NCBI GenBank assembly: GCA_020434085.1
Contig: JAGRBM010000121.1
Location: 1-8,871 of the forward strand
Reading direction: 5' to 3'
Origin: Chrysiogenia bacterium
Lineage (GTDB): Bacteria > JAGRBM01
Length of the DNA stretch: 8,871 nt
Under the pieces are notes generated by a model. The model had not been told where the DNA came from. It saw nothing but the letters and a program-made list of their open reading frames with translations, and did not search any database. A program made the position numbers and the translations under genes. Position 1 is the first letter of the stretch. The number at the start of each line of letters is the position of its first letter. Shown here one piece after another: positions 1-7,185 of the stretch.

Positions 1-105
1 ACTTCCGCGCTGGAGCACGCGAGCGCGTCGCTGGAACGCGCCATGAAAAACGCGCGACCCGTCGGCGCCGCCGGCGTCCGGCAGCTCCGCCCGGTTGCCG
101 GATAG
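1..105 (+). CDS. 3' end of an unidentified plus-strand gene (partial)
   Basis: Reading frame 1 is open from the window edge to a TAG at 103-105, giving 34 residues that begin TSALEHASAS and end QLRPVAG. Most codons end in G or C, as in the certain genes here, and the alternative frames give arginine- and proline-rich strings typical of noncoding frames. The fragment starts with an amphipathic helix-like stretch rich in Ala, Glu and Leu. It is too short to assign to a family. If real, the gene converges on parB, with a 146-base gap between the two stop codons that is occupied by an inverted repeat. It could be a chance open frame in GC-rich DNA, hence the moderate confidence. Confidence 0.45.
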   Translation, partial: TSALEHASASLERAMKNARPVGAAGVRQLRPVAG

Positions 106-135
106 GCCCCACAACCAATCAGCACTTCAAACACC

Positions 136-218
136 TGTCATTCTGAGCGCAGCGAAGAATCGGCCGGGGTTGGCGTGAACGCGATTCTTCGGGCCGCTTT
201 GCGCCCCTCAGAATGACA
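136..218. repeat. Imperfect inverted repeat (REP/MITE-like) between convergent genes
   Basis: The ends are perfect 12-base inverted copies: TGTCATTCTGAG at 136-147 and CTCAGAATGACA at 207-218. Inside them a second perfect 10-base pair lies at 153-162 (CGAAGAATCG) and 182-191 (CGATTCTTCG), around a 19-base centre. The arms between the two pairs match only partly (5 against 15 bases). The whole could fold into a long bulged hairpin on either strand. I recall the TGTCATTCTGAGCGCAGCGA-type core as a dispersed intergenic repeat in many bacterial genomes; that is memory, not a search. It lies between the converging gene ends, so it may also act as a two-way terminator or transcript-stabilising element, although it has no clear T-run. 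Confidence 0.7.
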
Positions 219-251
219 ACCACGTGGAAGGAAGAAAGCCTCGGTGGCGGA

Positions 252-1160
252 TCAGGATTCGAGTTTGTCGAGGATGGGCTGAAGCTCGCCCAGGCTGGCG
301 TAGGAAATGGTCAGCTTGCCCGCGCCTTTCTTGTTGTGGGCGATGCGAATCTTCACGCCGAGGTTGCGTTCCAGGCGACGAGTCAGCGCGGCGACATCGG
401 GATCGACGGCGGCAGTCTTTTTCTCGGTCGTCTTGGGCTTGCGACGCAGCGCCCCCCCGCTGGCCAGCTCTTTGGCGAGCTTTTCGGCCTCGCGCACGGA
501 CAGGCCGTTCTTGATCACCTGCTCGCGCAGTTCGAGCATCAGTTCCACATCTTCGAGCGAGAGCATCGCCTTGGCGTGACCGGTGGTGAGCCGCCCCTGA
601 ATAAGATCGTCCTGCGCCTTCTTGGGAAGCTTGAGCAGGCGCAGAGTGTTCGCAACGCTGGAGCGATCGCGGCCGATGCGTTTGGCCAGTTGTTCCTGGG
701 TGTAGGCGTGGTCTTCGATGAGCGACTGGTAACCCAGCGCCAGTTCGATCGGGTTGAGGTCGTCGCGCTGAAGATTCTCGACGAGCGCCAGTTCCATCAC
801 TTCGCGATCCCCGGCGGCTCGCACCGTGACGGGAACTTCCTTGAGCCCGGCCTTCTTCGACGCCCGGAAGCGGCGCTCTCCGGCAATGAGCTCATACCCG
901 CCCTGGGGGCGGCGCCGCACCAGCAGGGGCTGAATCACGCCCTGCTCCTTGATGGAGGCGGCGAGCTCTGCAATGCGCGTCTCGTCGAAGTGCGTGCGCG
1001 GCTGATCGGGGTTGGGGTAAATGTCTTTGAGCGCGACCCGGAATCCGGCGGCGTCGGCCTCCGGCGCGGGGGCCGATGCACTCTCCGGTGCTTCGGATTT
1101 CTGGGGAATGAGCGCGCCAAGGCCCTTGCCCAGCGCCTTTCGCTTCTTCGGCGTTGCCAT
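252..1160 (-). CDS. parB: ParB chromosome-partitioning protein (parS-binding CTPase)
   Basis: The protein has 302 residues, normal for chromosomal ParB/Spo0J. A basic N-terminal segment with GKGLGALI (residues 11-18) is the region that stimulates the ParA ATPase. The ParB/sulfiredoxin-like domain follows, with NPDQPR (50-55), the CTP-binding GERRFRA (94-100) and ENLQRDDLNPIE (128-139). The helix-turn-helix that reads parS spans about 152-178 (TQEQLAKRIGRDRSSVANTL). The C-terminal dimerisation domain starts near DPDVAALTRRLE and ends ILDKLES. Family knowledge: ParB loads at parS, spreads as a CTP-dependent sliding clamp, and directs origin segregation and SMC loading. The ATG shares its A with the parA TGA stop (TGATG), and GGGAG sits 7 bases upstream, so translation is coupled to parA. 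All key motifs are intact. Confidence 0.97.
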   Translation of the reverse strand: MATPKKRKALGKGLGALIPQKSEAPESASAPAPEADAAGFRVALKDIYPNPDQPRTHFDETRIAELAASIKEQGVIQPLLVRRRPQGGYELIAGERRFRASKKAGLKEVPVTVRAAGDREVMELALVENLQRDDLNPIELALGYQSLIEDHAYTQEQLAKRIGRDRSSVANTLRLLKLPKKAQDDLIQGRLTTGHAKAMLSLEDVELMLELREQVIKNGLSVREAEKLAKELASGGALRRKPKTTEKKTAAVDPDVAALTRRLERNLGVKIRIAHNKKGAGKLTISYASLGELQPILDKLES

Positions 1161-1942
1161 CAGGACGCTCCCGTCATGGTCTCACCGGTGCGGGCCAGGA
1201 ACTCGCGCGTCAGTGCGAGATAGCTCTCCGCGCCGCGCGAGGAAATATCGTAGAGAATGATCGGCTTGCCGTGAGAGGGCGCTTCGGAGAGCCGCACGTT
1301 GCGCGGGATCATCGCCTCGTAGACCTTGGCACCGAAATGTTCGCGCGCCTCCTCGACCACCTGGTGGGAGAGGTTGTTGCGGCTGTCGGCCATGGTCAGC
1401 AGGATTCCATCGAGTTCGAGTTCGGGGTTGAGGTGCTTGCGCACCAGCTCAATCGTTCCCATGAGCTGGGAGAGCCCCTCCAGCGCGTAGTACTCGCACT
1501 GGAGCGGAATGAGCACCGCATCGGCGGCAGTGAGTGCGTTTAGCGTGAGCAGGCCCAGCGAGGGCGGGCAGTCGAGCAAAATGAATTCGTAGTTCTCGCG
1601 TACCGCTTCAAGCGCGTCACGCAGCTTCGTTTCGCGGGCCATCTGAGAGACGAGTTCCACCTCGGCGCCGGCCAGGTCGCGCGTGGCGGGTAGCACATCG
1701 AGGCACGAGAGCTCGGTCTGGACGATCGCCTCAGCGGCGGTGCAGTCGCCCATCAGCACCCGGTAGGTGTTGTGCTCGTGATCGCCTGCGAGCCCCACGC
1801 CGGAGGTGGAGTTCGACTGCGGGTCGCAGTCCACCAGCAAGGTCCGGTGCTCGGCCGCGGCCAGACAGCCGGCCAGATTGACCGATGTCGTGGTCTTGCC
1901 CACGCCGCCCTTTTGATTGGCTATGGCGAGAATTCGTCCCAA
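1160..1942 (-). CDS. parA: ParA/Soj chromosome-partitioning ATPase
   Basis: With a TTG start the protein has 260 residues, the usual ParA/Soj length. It begins MGRILAIANQKGGVGKTT, exactly as chromosomal Soj proteins do. The deviant Walker A box KGGVGKT is at residues 11-17 (signature Lys11), the switch I region VDCDPQ at 37-42 and Walker B LLDCPPS at 122-128. The C-terminal part keeps MIPRNVRLSEAPSHGKPI, typical of the family. The frame stays open upstream to 2005, but those 21 residues are unlike ParA. The TTG at 1940-1942 is preceded at 8 bases by GGGAG (1951-1955), so I place the start there. ParA binds nucleoid DNA as an ATP dimer and moves ParB-parS complexes. It is translationally coupled to parB and lies 152 bases after the membrane-protein gene. 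Confidence 0.95.
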   Translation of the reverse strand: MGRILAIANQKGGVGKTTTSVNLAGCLAAAEHRTLLVDCDPQSNSTSGVGLAGDHEHNTYRVLMGDCTAAEAIVQTELSCLDVLPATRDLAGAEVELVSQMARETKLRDALEAVRENYEFILLDCPPSLGLLTLNALTAADAVLIPLQCEYYALEGLSQLMGTIELVRKHLNPELELDGILLTMADSRNNLSHQVVEEAREHFGAKVYEAMIPRNVRLSEAPSHGKPIILYDISSRGAESYLALTREFLARTGETMTGAS

Positions 1943-2094
1943 TTCCCAATCTCCCACCGAGAGAAGTGCCCGGCGACAGGACGCCTGAGCGCCCGTCGTT
2001 CCCACCCGGGGCGCAGCAGCTTAGCACAGGAATTTTTGCGGAGAGAAAGGGCTTTTTCGGCCCAATCGGGCCTGAAATATGCCGGCAGCCCCGG
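1943..2094 (-). promoter_or_regulatory. Intergenic leader of parAB with a weak possible promoter
   Basis: This 152-base gap separates the membrane-protein stop from the parA TTG. On the minus strand it runs through AAAAATTCCTGTGCTAAGCT (about 2016-2035), where TGTGCTAAGCT resembles an extended -10 box. I see no good -35 box, so the promoter call is weak. The start-deciding Shine-Dalgarno GGGAG is at 1951-1955. I see no parS and no convincing small reading frame. A separate promoter is plausible, because the gap is much longer than those inside the upstream operon, but read-through from that operon cannot be excluded. Confidence 0.3.
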
Positions 2095-2095
2095 C
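2059..2095. other. Two short adjacent hairpins after the membrane-protein gene
   Basis: A perfect 5-bp stem GCCGG/CCGGC (2081-2085 and 2091-2095, 5-base loop) touches the last base of the membrane-protein stop codon. A second perfect stem GGCCC/GGGCC lies at 2059-2063 and 2068-2072 with the loop AATC. In the minus-strand transcript neither stem is followed by a T-run (the second is followed by GAAAAAG). This is therefore not a textbook Rho-independent terminator. The hairpins may mark the transcript 3' end or be by-products of GC-rich DNA. Confidence 0.3.
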
Positions 2096-3762
2096 TATTT
2101 CCGGCTTCGGTATCGCAGCGTGTCGCCCCAGAGCCGGGCCACACCGGTTTCGATGATTCGCGGCTCCAGCGGCCAGCCCAGCTCGGTCAGGTAGATCTCC
2201 CCGTTGCGCCAGCGGGTGCCGACATCGCAGCCACGCCGGATCCACCCCTGCTCTCTTCGGGGAGCCTGATCGATGATGTCGGGAAGCAGCCTCTCGGCCA
2301 AGGGCCCGTTGCGCATGGACCCCTCACAAACGACCAGCCCCAGGCCGACCCAGTAGGCTTCATGGTACACGGGAGGGATGTCGCCGACCTGACCAAGAAT
2401 CTGGCCGCGAAAATCGCCCATGTCCGCGGTCACGATCTGGGACATTGGCGAGAGCATCACCAGCGTCCGCTGGTATTCATCGGGCGCTTTGGAAATCTTG
2501 CTGTACTTGCCCGGCGCGTAGAAGTGCGGCAGCACTTCGTCGGTGCTTCTACCGGCAATTGAATCCAGCCGAATCTTTGCCGTCACCCCGAATGCTTTCC
2601 AGTTGAGCGCACCGAACAGGGCGATCACGCAGGCGCAGATGGTAACGAGATACCAGCCCTGAAAAGCCTGCAAAACCTTGCGCGAGATGCCCCGGTTGTC
2701 GAGCCATTCGATTCCGACGGCAAGGAACGCCGCCCAGAACGGCCAGGCGCTCGAGAGTTGGCGAAAGCGAATGATGTCGCTGTCGGGCCTTACCCCCAGT
2801 TCGAAATGGGAATTCATGGGAAGCCAGAGCAGAAAGACCACCGAAGCAAAGAGCAGGCTGCTCCACTTGGGAAATTCTCCGAAAGCGCGCGACCTGAAAC
2901 CCCGGTAGATCAGGTAGTAACAGATCGCGGCCAGCGGATAGCCGGAGTACGGGATTCCCCGGATTTCCAGGAAATTGGGGAAACCGTACCACAACAAATG
3001 GAGCAGCTTGGGCGGCGTTGCGGGCAGGTCGTGAAAAACCGCCTCCGAGGGGTAAATCTGCGCGAGCAGCATGGGCAGCATGATCGCCGAGCCGATGGCG
3101 CCCCCGGCGATCAGCGGCAGCATGAGGCGCCGCTGGCCGCGCCGCCAGAGCCCCACCGCCGTAAGAATACACATGGCCAATACGCCCGGGAACATGGTCG
3201 GCATGAACGCGGTGACGATCGCAATCACACCCGAGAGAGCGGCAGCGCGCCTCAGCGAAATCGTCTCGGCATTCTTGAGAAAGTAGTGCTGCACATACAG
3301 CACGATGCCGAAGGGAAGGAACATCTCCGTGTAGGTACCCGAGGCGGCCAGATACATCTCGGCCATTACCGGGAGCCCGAACGTGAGCAGTCCGATGGTG
3401 AAAAAGCGCTCGCGCTCCCCATCGATAGCCCGGTAGATCAGCCACAAACCAATCAGGTTCCAGGCAAAGGATGCAAGTTGAAGCGCGAGCAGGTTGATTC
3501 CGAACAGCGCAAAAAACGGGATACAGAAAAAATACAGCGGCATGATGCCGGTGGCGATCAACCACCAGGGCATGCTGAGCAGTTTCGAGAGACTCGCCGC
3601 ATCCCACATGGAAGCCATGCGGTAGTAGACGATCATCCCCTCAAGTCCCTGGATGGGGATATCGACCGTCGCGCTTCGCCAGATTCCGTAGAAACAATAC
3701 AGCCCCAGGCAGCCCCACAGGGCCCTGCGCCAGAAAATCGTGTTGTCGCGGCTCAAGTCCAC
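2095..3762 (-). CDS. Polytopic membrane protein with soluble C-terminal tail, possibly GT-C-like
   Basis: The protein has 555 residues. I see about ten or eleven hydrophobic segments between residues 12 and 389, for example around FCIPFFALFGI, LLTFGLPVMAEMY, ALSGVIAIVTAFM, SLLFASVVFLLW and LVTICACVIALFGA. A tail of about 160 non-membrane residues (394-555) contains YWVGLG at 470-475. Many TM helices, a first extracytoplasmic loop with an acidic residue (Glu41 in QGLEGMIVYY) and a soluble tail recall GT-C glycosyltransferases, which use lipid-linked sugars. I see no diagnostic motif, so this is only a shape argument; an unassigned integral membrane protein is the safe call. The start is GTG with GAGGA (3769-3773) six bases upstream. 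The gene follows the UbiA gene by 43 bases and is probably the last member of the operon. Confidence 0.8.
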   Translation of the reverse strand: MDLSRDNTIFWRRALWGCLGLYCFYGIWRSATVDIPIQGLEGMIVYYRMASMWDAASLSKLLSMPWWLIATGIMPLYFFCIPFFALFGINLLALQLASFAWNLIGLWLIYRAIDGERERFFTIGLLTFGLPVMAEMYLAASGTYTEMFLPFGIVLYVQHYFLKNAETISLRRAAALSGVIAIVTAFMPTMFPGVLAMCILTAVGLWRRGQRRLMLPLIAGGAIGSAIMLPMLLAQIYPSEAVFHDLPATPPKLLHLLWYGFPNFLEIRGIPYSGYPLAAICYYLIYRGFRSRAFGEFPKWSSLLFASVVFLLWLPMNSHFELGVRPDSDIIRFRQLSSAWPFWAAFLAVGIEWLDNRGISRKVLQAFQGWYLVTICACVIALFGALNWKAFGVTAKIRLDSIAGRSTDEVLPHFYAPGKYSKISKAPDEYQRTLVMLSPMSQIVTADMGDFRGQILGQVGDIPPVYHEAYWVGLGLVVCEGSMRNGPLAERLLPDIIDQAPRREQGWIRRGCDVGTRWRNGEIYLTELGWPLEPRIIETGVARLWGDTLRYRSRK

Positions 3763-3768
3763 TGCGTT

Positions 3769-3773
3769 TCCTC
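3769..3773 (-). promoter_or_regulatory. Shine-Dalgarno deciding the GTG start of the membrane-protein gene
   Basis: On the minus strand GAGGA lies 6 bases before the GTG at 3762-3760. It supports that non-ATG start over any internal codon. It sits inside the 43-base gap after the UbiA stop, which contains nothing else I can name. Confidence 0.6.
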
Positions 3774-3805
3774 GTTTCGGCTGCGCGCGATCATGCTCCC
3801 GTCTT

Positions 3806-4636
3806 TCAACGACCGACTATTCCCTCGACCAGCCATGCGGCGCATGGGGCCAGATAGGCGATCTTGATCCGGCGACGCCACTGCAGCGGGTCGCCGGGTC
3901 CCGCGATGCTGAAGACCGCCGCAAGCGCGAACAGGATGCCCGATGCAATGCCCAGCAGTCCCTGCCGCCATGCCAGTGCAGCAACCACACAGGTTGCGGC
4001 GCCGAGGACCTGCACGCTACGCCGCGTAGCAAGCTCGCCCAGCCAGATGGCCGTGCTCCGACGACCGGCACTGAGATCCTCCGCACGGTCACCGAGTTCG
4101 TGCACCAATTGGCTCTGCAGTGAAGGCAGTGCGAGCACGCCCAGCACCCACAGGTCGCCAGGGTCCGCCGCGGGCATCCGGCCGGCGCCGATCCAGTAAA
4201 GCGGCACGAACAGGGCGATATTAGCCAATGAGACAACGCCGGCCACACGTTTGAGGCCCCATCCGGGAAGCGAATACACCACTCCCAACGTGACCATCCC
4301 CAGCGTCAGCCAGCGCACCGAGGGGATCAGGACAAAACTCAGCGGCACGGGCGCAAGCAGTAGCGCAAGGGAAAGCACTCCCGCCAAGCGCGGCGAGACA
4401 GCCGAGCCGCGAATCGGATTCTTCGCTGCGTCATCGGTGCGCCAGTCACACACCCCGTTGAAGCCGTAACCGCCCGCCAGATAAAGCGCCGACCACAACA
4501 AGGTCAGCCACGGCGCCGGGGCTCCGGACGAGCCGGACCAGCCCAGCAATGTCAGCCCCAGATACGGAAGCCAGTCCGCCGGGCGCAGCAGCGCAAGCAG
4601 CCAACTGCCGCGCGCCTCTTTGTTCTGTGTCGTCAC
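3806..4636 (-). CDS. UbiA-superfamily membrane prenyltransferase
   Basis: The protein has 276 residues with about seven or eight hydrophobic helices, the normal UbiA size. The first aspartate motif NxxxDxxxD is intact (N60, D64, D68 in NGVCDWRTDD) and is followed by the NPIRGSAVS variant of the usual RPxxSG stretch. YSLPGWGLKR (121-130) matches the conserved loop YSxPxxxLKR. The second motif is DRAEDLSAGRRST (183-195), with D183, D187 and G191 in place. Family knowledge: these enzymes bind prenyl diphosphate through Mg2+ at the aspartate motifs and transfer the prenyl group to an acceptor such as an aromatic ring, a chlorin, a glycerol lipid or phosphoribose. The acceptor here is unknown. The start is GTG, 13 bases after the SPASM gene stop, without a clear Shine-Dalgarno, which suggests translational coupling. 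An internal start is less likely because the N-terminus would be too short. Confidence 0.9.
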   Translation of the reverse strand: MTTQNKEARGSWLLALLRPADWLPYLGLTLLGWSGSSGAPAPWLTLLWSALYLAGGYGFNGVCDWRTDDAAKNPIRGSAVSPRLAGVLSLALLLAPVPLSFVLIPSVRWLTLGMVTLGVVYSLPGWGLKRVAGVVSLANIALFVPLYWIGAGRMPAADPGDLWVLGVLALPSLQSQLVHELGDRAEDLSAGRRSTAIWLGELATRRSVQVLGAATCVVAALAWRQGLLGIASGILFALAAVFSIAGPGDPLQWRRRIKIAYLAPCAAWLVEGIVGR

Positions 4637-4649
4637 GTCGGGGAGTTTA

Positions 4650-5648
4650 CTACCAGGAAAGGGCGGACCGCACCTGTTTCCAAAGCGTAGAGGGAGAAAG
4701 TCGAAACAAATTATTCATTTCGTTGTAGGGAACGATGTAGCAACCCGGGCAGGAATCGGCGCAGCTTCGGCATTCACGAAAGGCATTGACGTAGCCAAGT
4801 TCCTTGCCGCTGGGATGCGCTCCGGGTTCGGGGTGATAGACGAAGTGGCAGGGAAACACGGCGCCTGCCGGATCGATGTAGCAGAAGTATTTTCCGGCCG
4901 CCCAGCACAGGTCGCCCCCCTCCCCTTCGGGATAGTGGAGCATGTGCTCGACCGAGGTCTTCGAGGAAAGCAGGTTGCGGCCCTCTTTGAGCGCGCCGGC
5001 CAGAAATTCGCCCACCTCGTGGAATTTCGCCGCCTCCGGGGCCAGCGAAGGCGCCTCCGGCGAGGCCAGGCTAGCATTGGAGGCCGGTTGAAAACCGGCT
5101 TCAAAGCCCATTTCGTCGGCCAGATCCAGAATTCCAGGAACCTCATCGAGATTCCGGGGCGTGAGCACCGTCAGGGTCTTCACCTGCTTGCCCGCCGAGA
5201 GGGCCAGCTCGATCCCGCGAATCGCCTTCTCGAAGTTTCCCCTGGAGCGCCGCTGGGCGTCATGAATTTCCGCGTTGGCGCCGTCGAGGCTGGTTGTGTA
5301 GATGTCGAGCCCGTCGAGCTCGTCGATTCGCTCGGGCACCAGAATGCCGTTACTGCAAAGCGTGGTCGTCGCGCCCGTGCGCTTGGCATGGCGCAGCAGC
5401 TCCGGCGCATCCTCGCGCAGCAGGGCTTCGCCGCCGGTAAAGCCGAAGCGAATTGTTCCTGCGCGCGTGAACTCGTCGATCGCGCCCTTCCACTCCTCGG
5501 TGGTCATTTCTTCGGTCAGGTTCCCTGGAAAATTGCAGTATTCGCAATGCAGGTTGCAGCGATGAGTCAGCACGCAACCAACCGATACCGGCGCGGGCAT
5601 GCCTGCCAGGTATTTCACGCCGGAGATTGCGAGGGCCCGGTAGTTCAC
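4650..5648 (-). CDS. Radical SAM protein with SPASM-like C-terminal cysteine cluster
   Basis: The protein has 332 residues. The radical SAM [4Fe-4S] motif CNLHCEYC spans 31-38, preceded by the typical VLTHR. GFTGGEALL (69-77) supplies the SAM-binding GGE, and SLDGANAEIHDAQR (120-133) is a strand signature common in SPASM-type enzymes. A C-terminal cysteine set, C248, C256, C267, C293, C296, C300 and C303, resembles the SPASM/twitch arrangement and should hold one or more auxiliary clusters. Relatives modify peptides (PqqE-like) or proteins, or act on small molecules and lipids. No short precursor-peptide gene fits beside it, which argues against a standard RiPP role here. The start is GTG, one base after the stop of the upstream radical SAM gene, with only a weak G-rich Shine-Dalgarno. 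Met17 is an alternative start that would still keep the core motif. Confidence 0.92.
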   Translation of the reverse strand: MNYRALAISGVKYLAGMPAPVSVGCVLTHRCNLHCEYCNFPGNLTEEMTTEEWKGAIDEFTRAGTIRFGFTGGEALLREDAPELLRHAKRTGATTTLCSNGILVPERIDELDGLDIYTTSLDGANAEIHDAQRRSRGNFEKAIRGIELALSAGKQVKTLTVLTPRNLDEVPGILDLADEMGFEAGFQPASNASLASPEAPSLAPEAAKFHEVGEFLAGALKEGRNLLSSKTSVEHMLHYPEGEGGDLCWAAGKYFCYIDPAGAVFPCHFVYHPEPGAHPSGKELGYVNAFRECRSCADSCPGCYIVPYNEMNNLFRLSPSTLWKQVRSALSW

Positions 5649-5649
5649 G

Positions 5650-7185
5650 TCACACCCCGCTTACCGCCGCCGGCAGGTCCGTGTGCGTCATCGATGCCAG
5701 CACGTCTCTGTAAGAAACATGCGGCTCGAAGAACTCGGGCGGAACGCCCCACACCTGCTCACGGTGTCCGGCCAGCTTTCGGCGGTGCCAGTAGCGGTAG
5801 AGCGAGCCAAAAAACAGCTCGGCGACGATGCGCGCGCGCGTCGGGCTCTTCAGGCACTGCCAGGCCACGCCCGCCATGTAAGCGGGATTAAAGAAGTAGC
5901 GATTCCGATAATGACTCGCCAGAGAGCGCAGCTCTTCGAGTGGAATTCCCGGCACTTCAATCGCGGGCTCATTGACATTGAAATAATTGGGGTCATCGGT
6001 CAGCAGCAGGCCGTTGCGTTCGACTTCTTCGCGCAGCAGCGTGCTGCCGAACGGTGTTGCGTAGAGCACCGAGAGAAAATCCATCGGAAGTGTGCGGAGC
6101 CACTCAAAGGCCGAATCGAGCTGCGCGCGCGTATCCCAGGGGAAGCCGATAATCCAGCTCCCGTGGGTGGTCACCCCCGCCTTGCGGAAGGTCGCGAAGG
6201 CCTCCTCGGCCTGTTCGCGCTTGTACCACTTCTTGATCTTTTCCTGCTGCTCTTCACTGGTGGCCTCGATGCCCATGAACACGTAGCGGGAGCCGCCGCG
6301 ATGCATGGCTTCGACCAGTTCGGGGGTGACGTCATCCACGCGCGCGAAGCTGCCCCACTTGAGCTTCTTCGGCAGGCCGCGGCTGGCCATTTCCTCGCAG
6401 ATTTCCATCACCCAGTTTTTGCGAACGGTGAATTCTTCATCGCGGAAGATCAGCGTGTTGAACTTGTAGCGGGCCACGAGCTCTTCAATTTCATCGACGA
6501 CATCAGTGGGGGTGCGCTTGCTCCAGACATTGGACCAGATGGCCGGCGTCTGGCAGAAGGTGCAGGTGTACGGGCAGCCGCGCGAGGCCTGCACCGAGAG
6601 GGTGCGCATCCGCGTCACGGGTTCGCAAAAGAGCATCGGGAACTTGTAGTCCTCGATGGGAAGGCCTTCGCGCACCGGACGCGGCAGTTCCGCCAGTTTC
6701 CGGATGCGCTTGCGGGGCGGGTTGACCCGTACCTCGTCACCGTCGAGCCAGACCAGCCCCTCAATCTCCGCCGGGGAATGGATCTTCCCCTCAAGGTATT
6801 CGAGGAGCTCAAGCATCGTTTCCTCGCCCTCGCCTTTCACGAGAAAATCGATGGCGGGGTCGCGCACGACCGTGGGTTCGCCCGAGACGTGCCAGCCGCC
6901 GAAGACGGTGATGCAGCCGTAACGGCTCTTGACCGCGCGGGCGATTTCGCGCCCGTTCTTGAAGTTCTCGGTCATCGCCGTGAGCCCCACCAGGTCGGGC
7001 TCGAATTCGTCGAGCTCGGCAAACAGGCCCGCGGTATCGGCCGTGTAAACGCTGAGCAGGTCGCGGATCTGCACCTCGTGACCGGCATTGCGGCAAACAG
7101 CGGCGATGTAGGAGAGCCCGAGGGGCTCCAGCCATGGCAGGGAATCGTCGCAGTTGCTGGGGGGACTGATCAGAAAGATCTTCAT
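5650..7185 (-). CDS. Cobalamin-binding-type radical SAM protein, paralogue 2
   Basis: The protein has 511 residues. The N-terminal Rossmann-like region (about 1-135) has the marks of B12-binding domains of radical SAM enzymes: MKIFLISPPS, PLGLSYIAA, GHEVQIRDL (35-43), LTAMTENF, FGGWHVSG (95-102) and KGEGEET. The classic DxHxxG histidine motif is absent, as in many B12 radical SAM enzymes. The radical SAM core follows with CPYTCTFC (204-211). The tail after about 460 is basic and aromatic. Family knowledge: such proteins (BchE-like and HpnR-like methylases, cyclases and C-C coupling enzymes) use methylcobalamin or radical chemistry on unactivated carbons. It aligns without gaps to its neighbour for about 460 residues. 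Its ATG overlaps the neighbour's TGA by 4 bases, with GGAGG 7 bases upstream (7193-7197). Substrate unknown. Confidence 0.93.
   Translation of the reverse strand: MKIFLISPPSNCDDSLPWLEPLGLSYIAAVCRNAGHEVQIRDLLSVYTADTAGLFAELDEFEPDLVGLTAMTENFKNGREIARAVKSRYGCITVFGGWHVSGEPTVVRDPAIDFLVKGEGEETMLELLEYLEGKIHSPAEIEGLVWLDGDEVRVNPPRKRIRKLAELPRPVREGLPIEDYKFPMLFCEPVTRMRTLSVQASRGCPYTCTFCQTPAIWSNVWSKRTPTDVVDEIEELVARYKFNTLIFRDEEFTVRKNWVMEICEEMASRGLPKKLKWGSFARVDDVTPELVEAMHRGGSRYVFMGIEATSEEQQEKIKKWYKREQAEEAFATFRKAGVTTHGSWIIGFPWDTRAQLDSAFEWLRTLPMDFLSVLYATPFGSTLLREEVERNGLLLTDDPNYFNVNEPAIEVPGIPLEELRSLASHYRNRYFFNPAYMAGVAWQCLKSPTRARIVAELFFGSLYRYWHRRKLAGHREQVWGVPPEFFEPHVSYRDVLASMTHTDLPAAVSGV

Noticed and set aside
216-231. 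CACGTG core near the parB 3' end as a parS site
   Set aside because: Only about 8 of 16 positions match the remembered parS consensus TGTTNCACGTGAAACA, and the conserved outer bases are missing on both sides.
213-1223. A 336-codon plus-strand open frame opposite parB
   Set aside because: It is antisense to an unmistakable ParB with all motifs intact. Long mirror frames are usual in GC-rich DNA, and the translation has no recognisable features.
2059-2072. GGCCC-AATC-GGGCC stem as a Rho-independent terminator
   Set aside because: In the minus-strand transcript it is followed by an A-run, not a T-run. On the plus strand the T-run precedes the stem.
1885-3867. Plus-strand open frames of 225 and 369 codons opposite parA, its leader and the membrane-protein gene
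   Set aside because: The 369-codon product is very rich in Arg, Gln and His, as expected of the antisense of membrane-helix codons. The minus-strand reading has clear hydrophobic segments and a Shine-Dalgarno.
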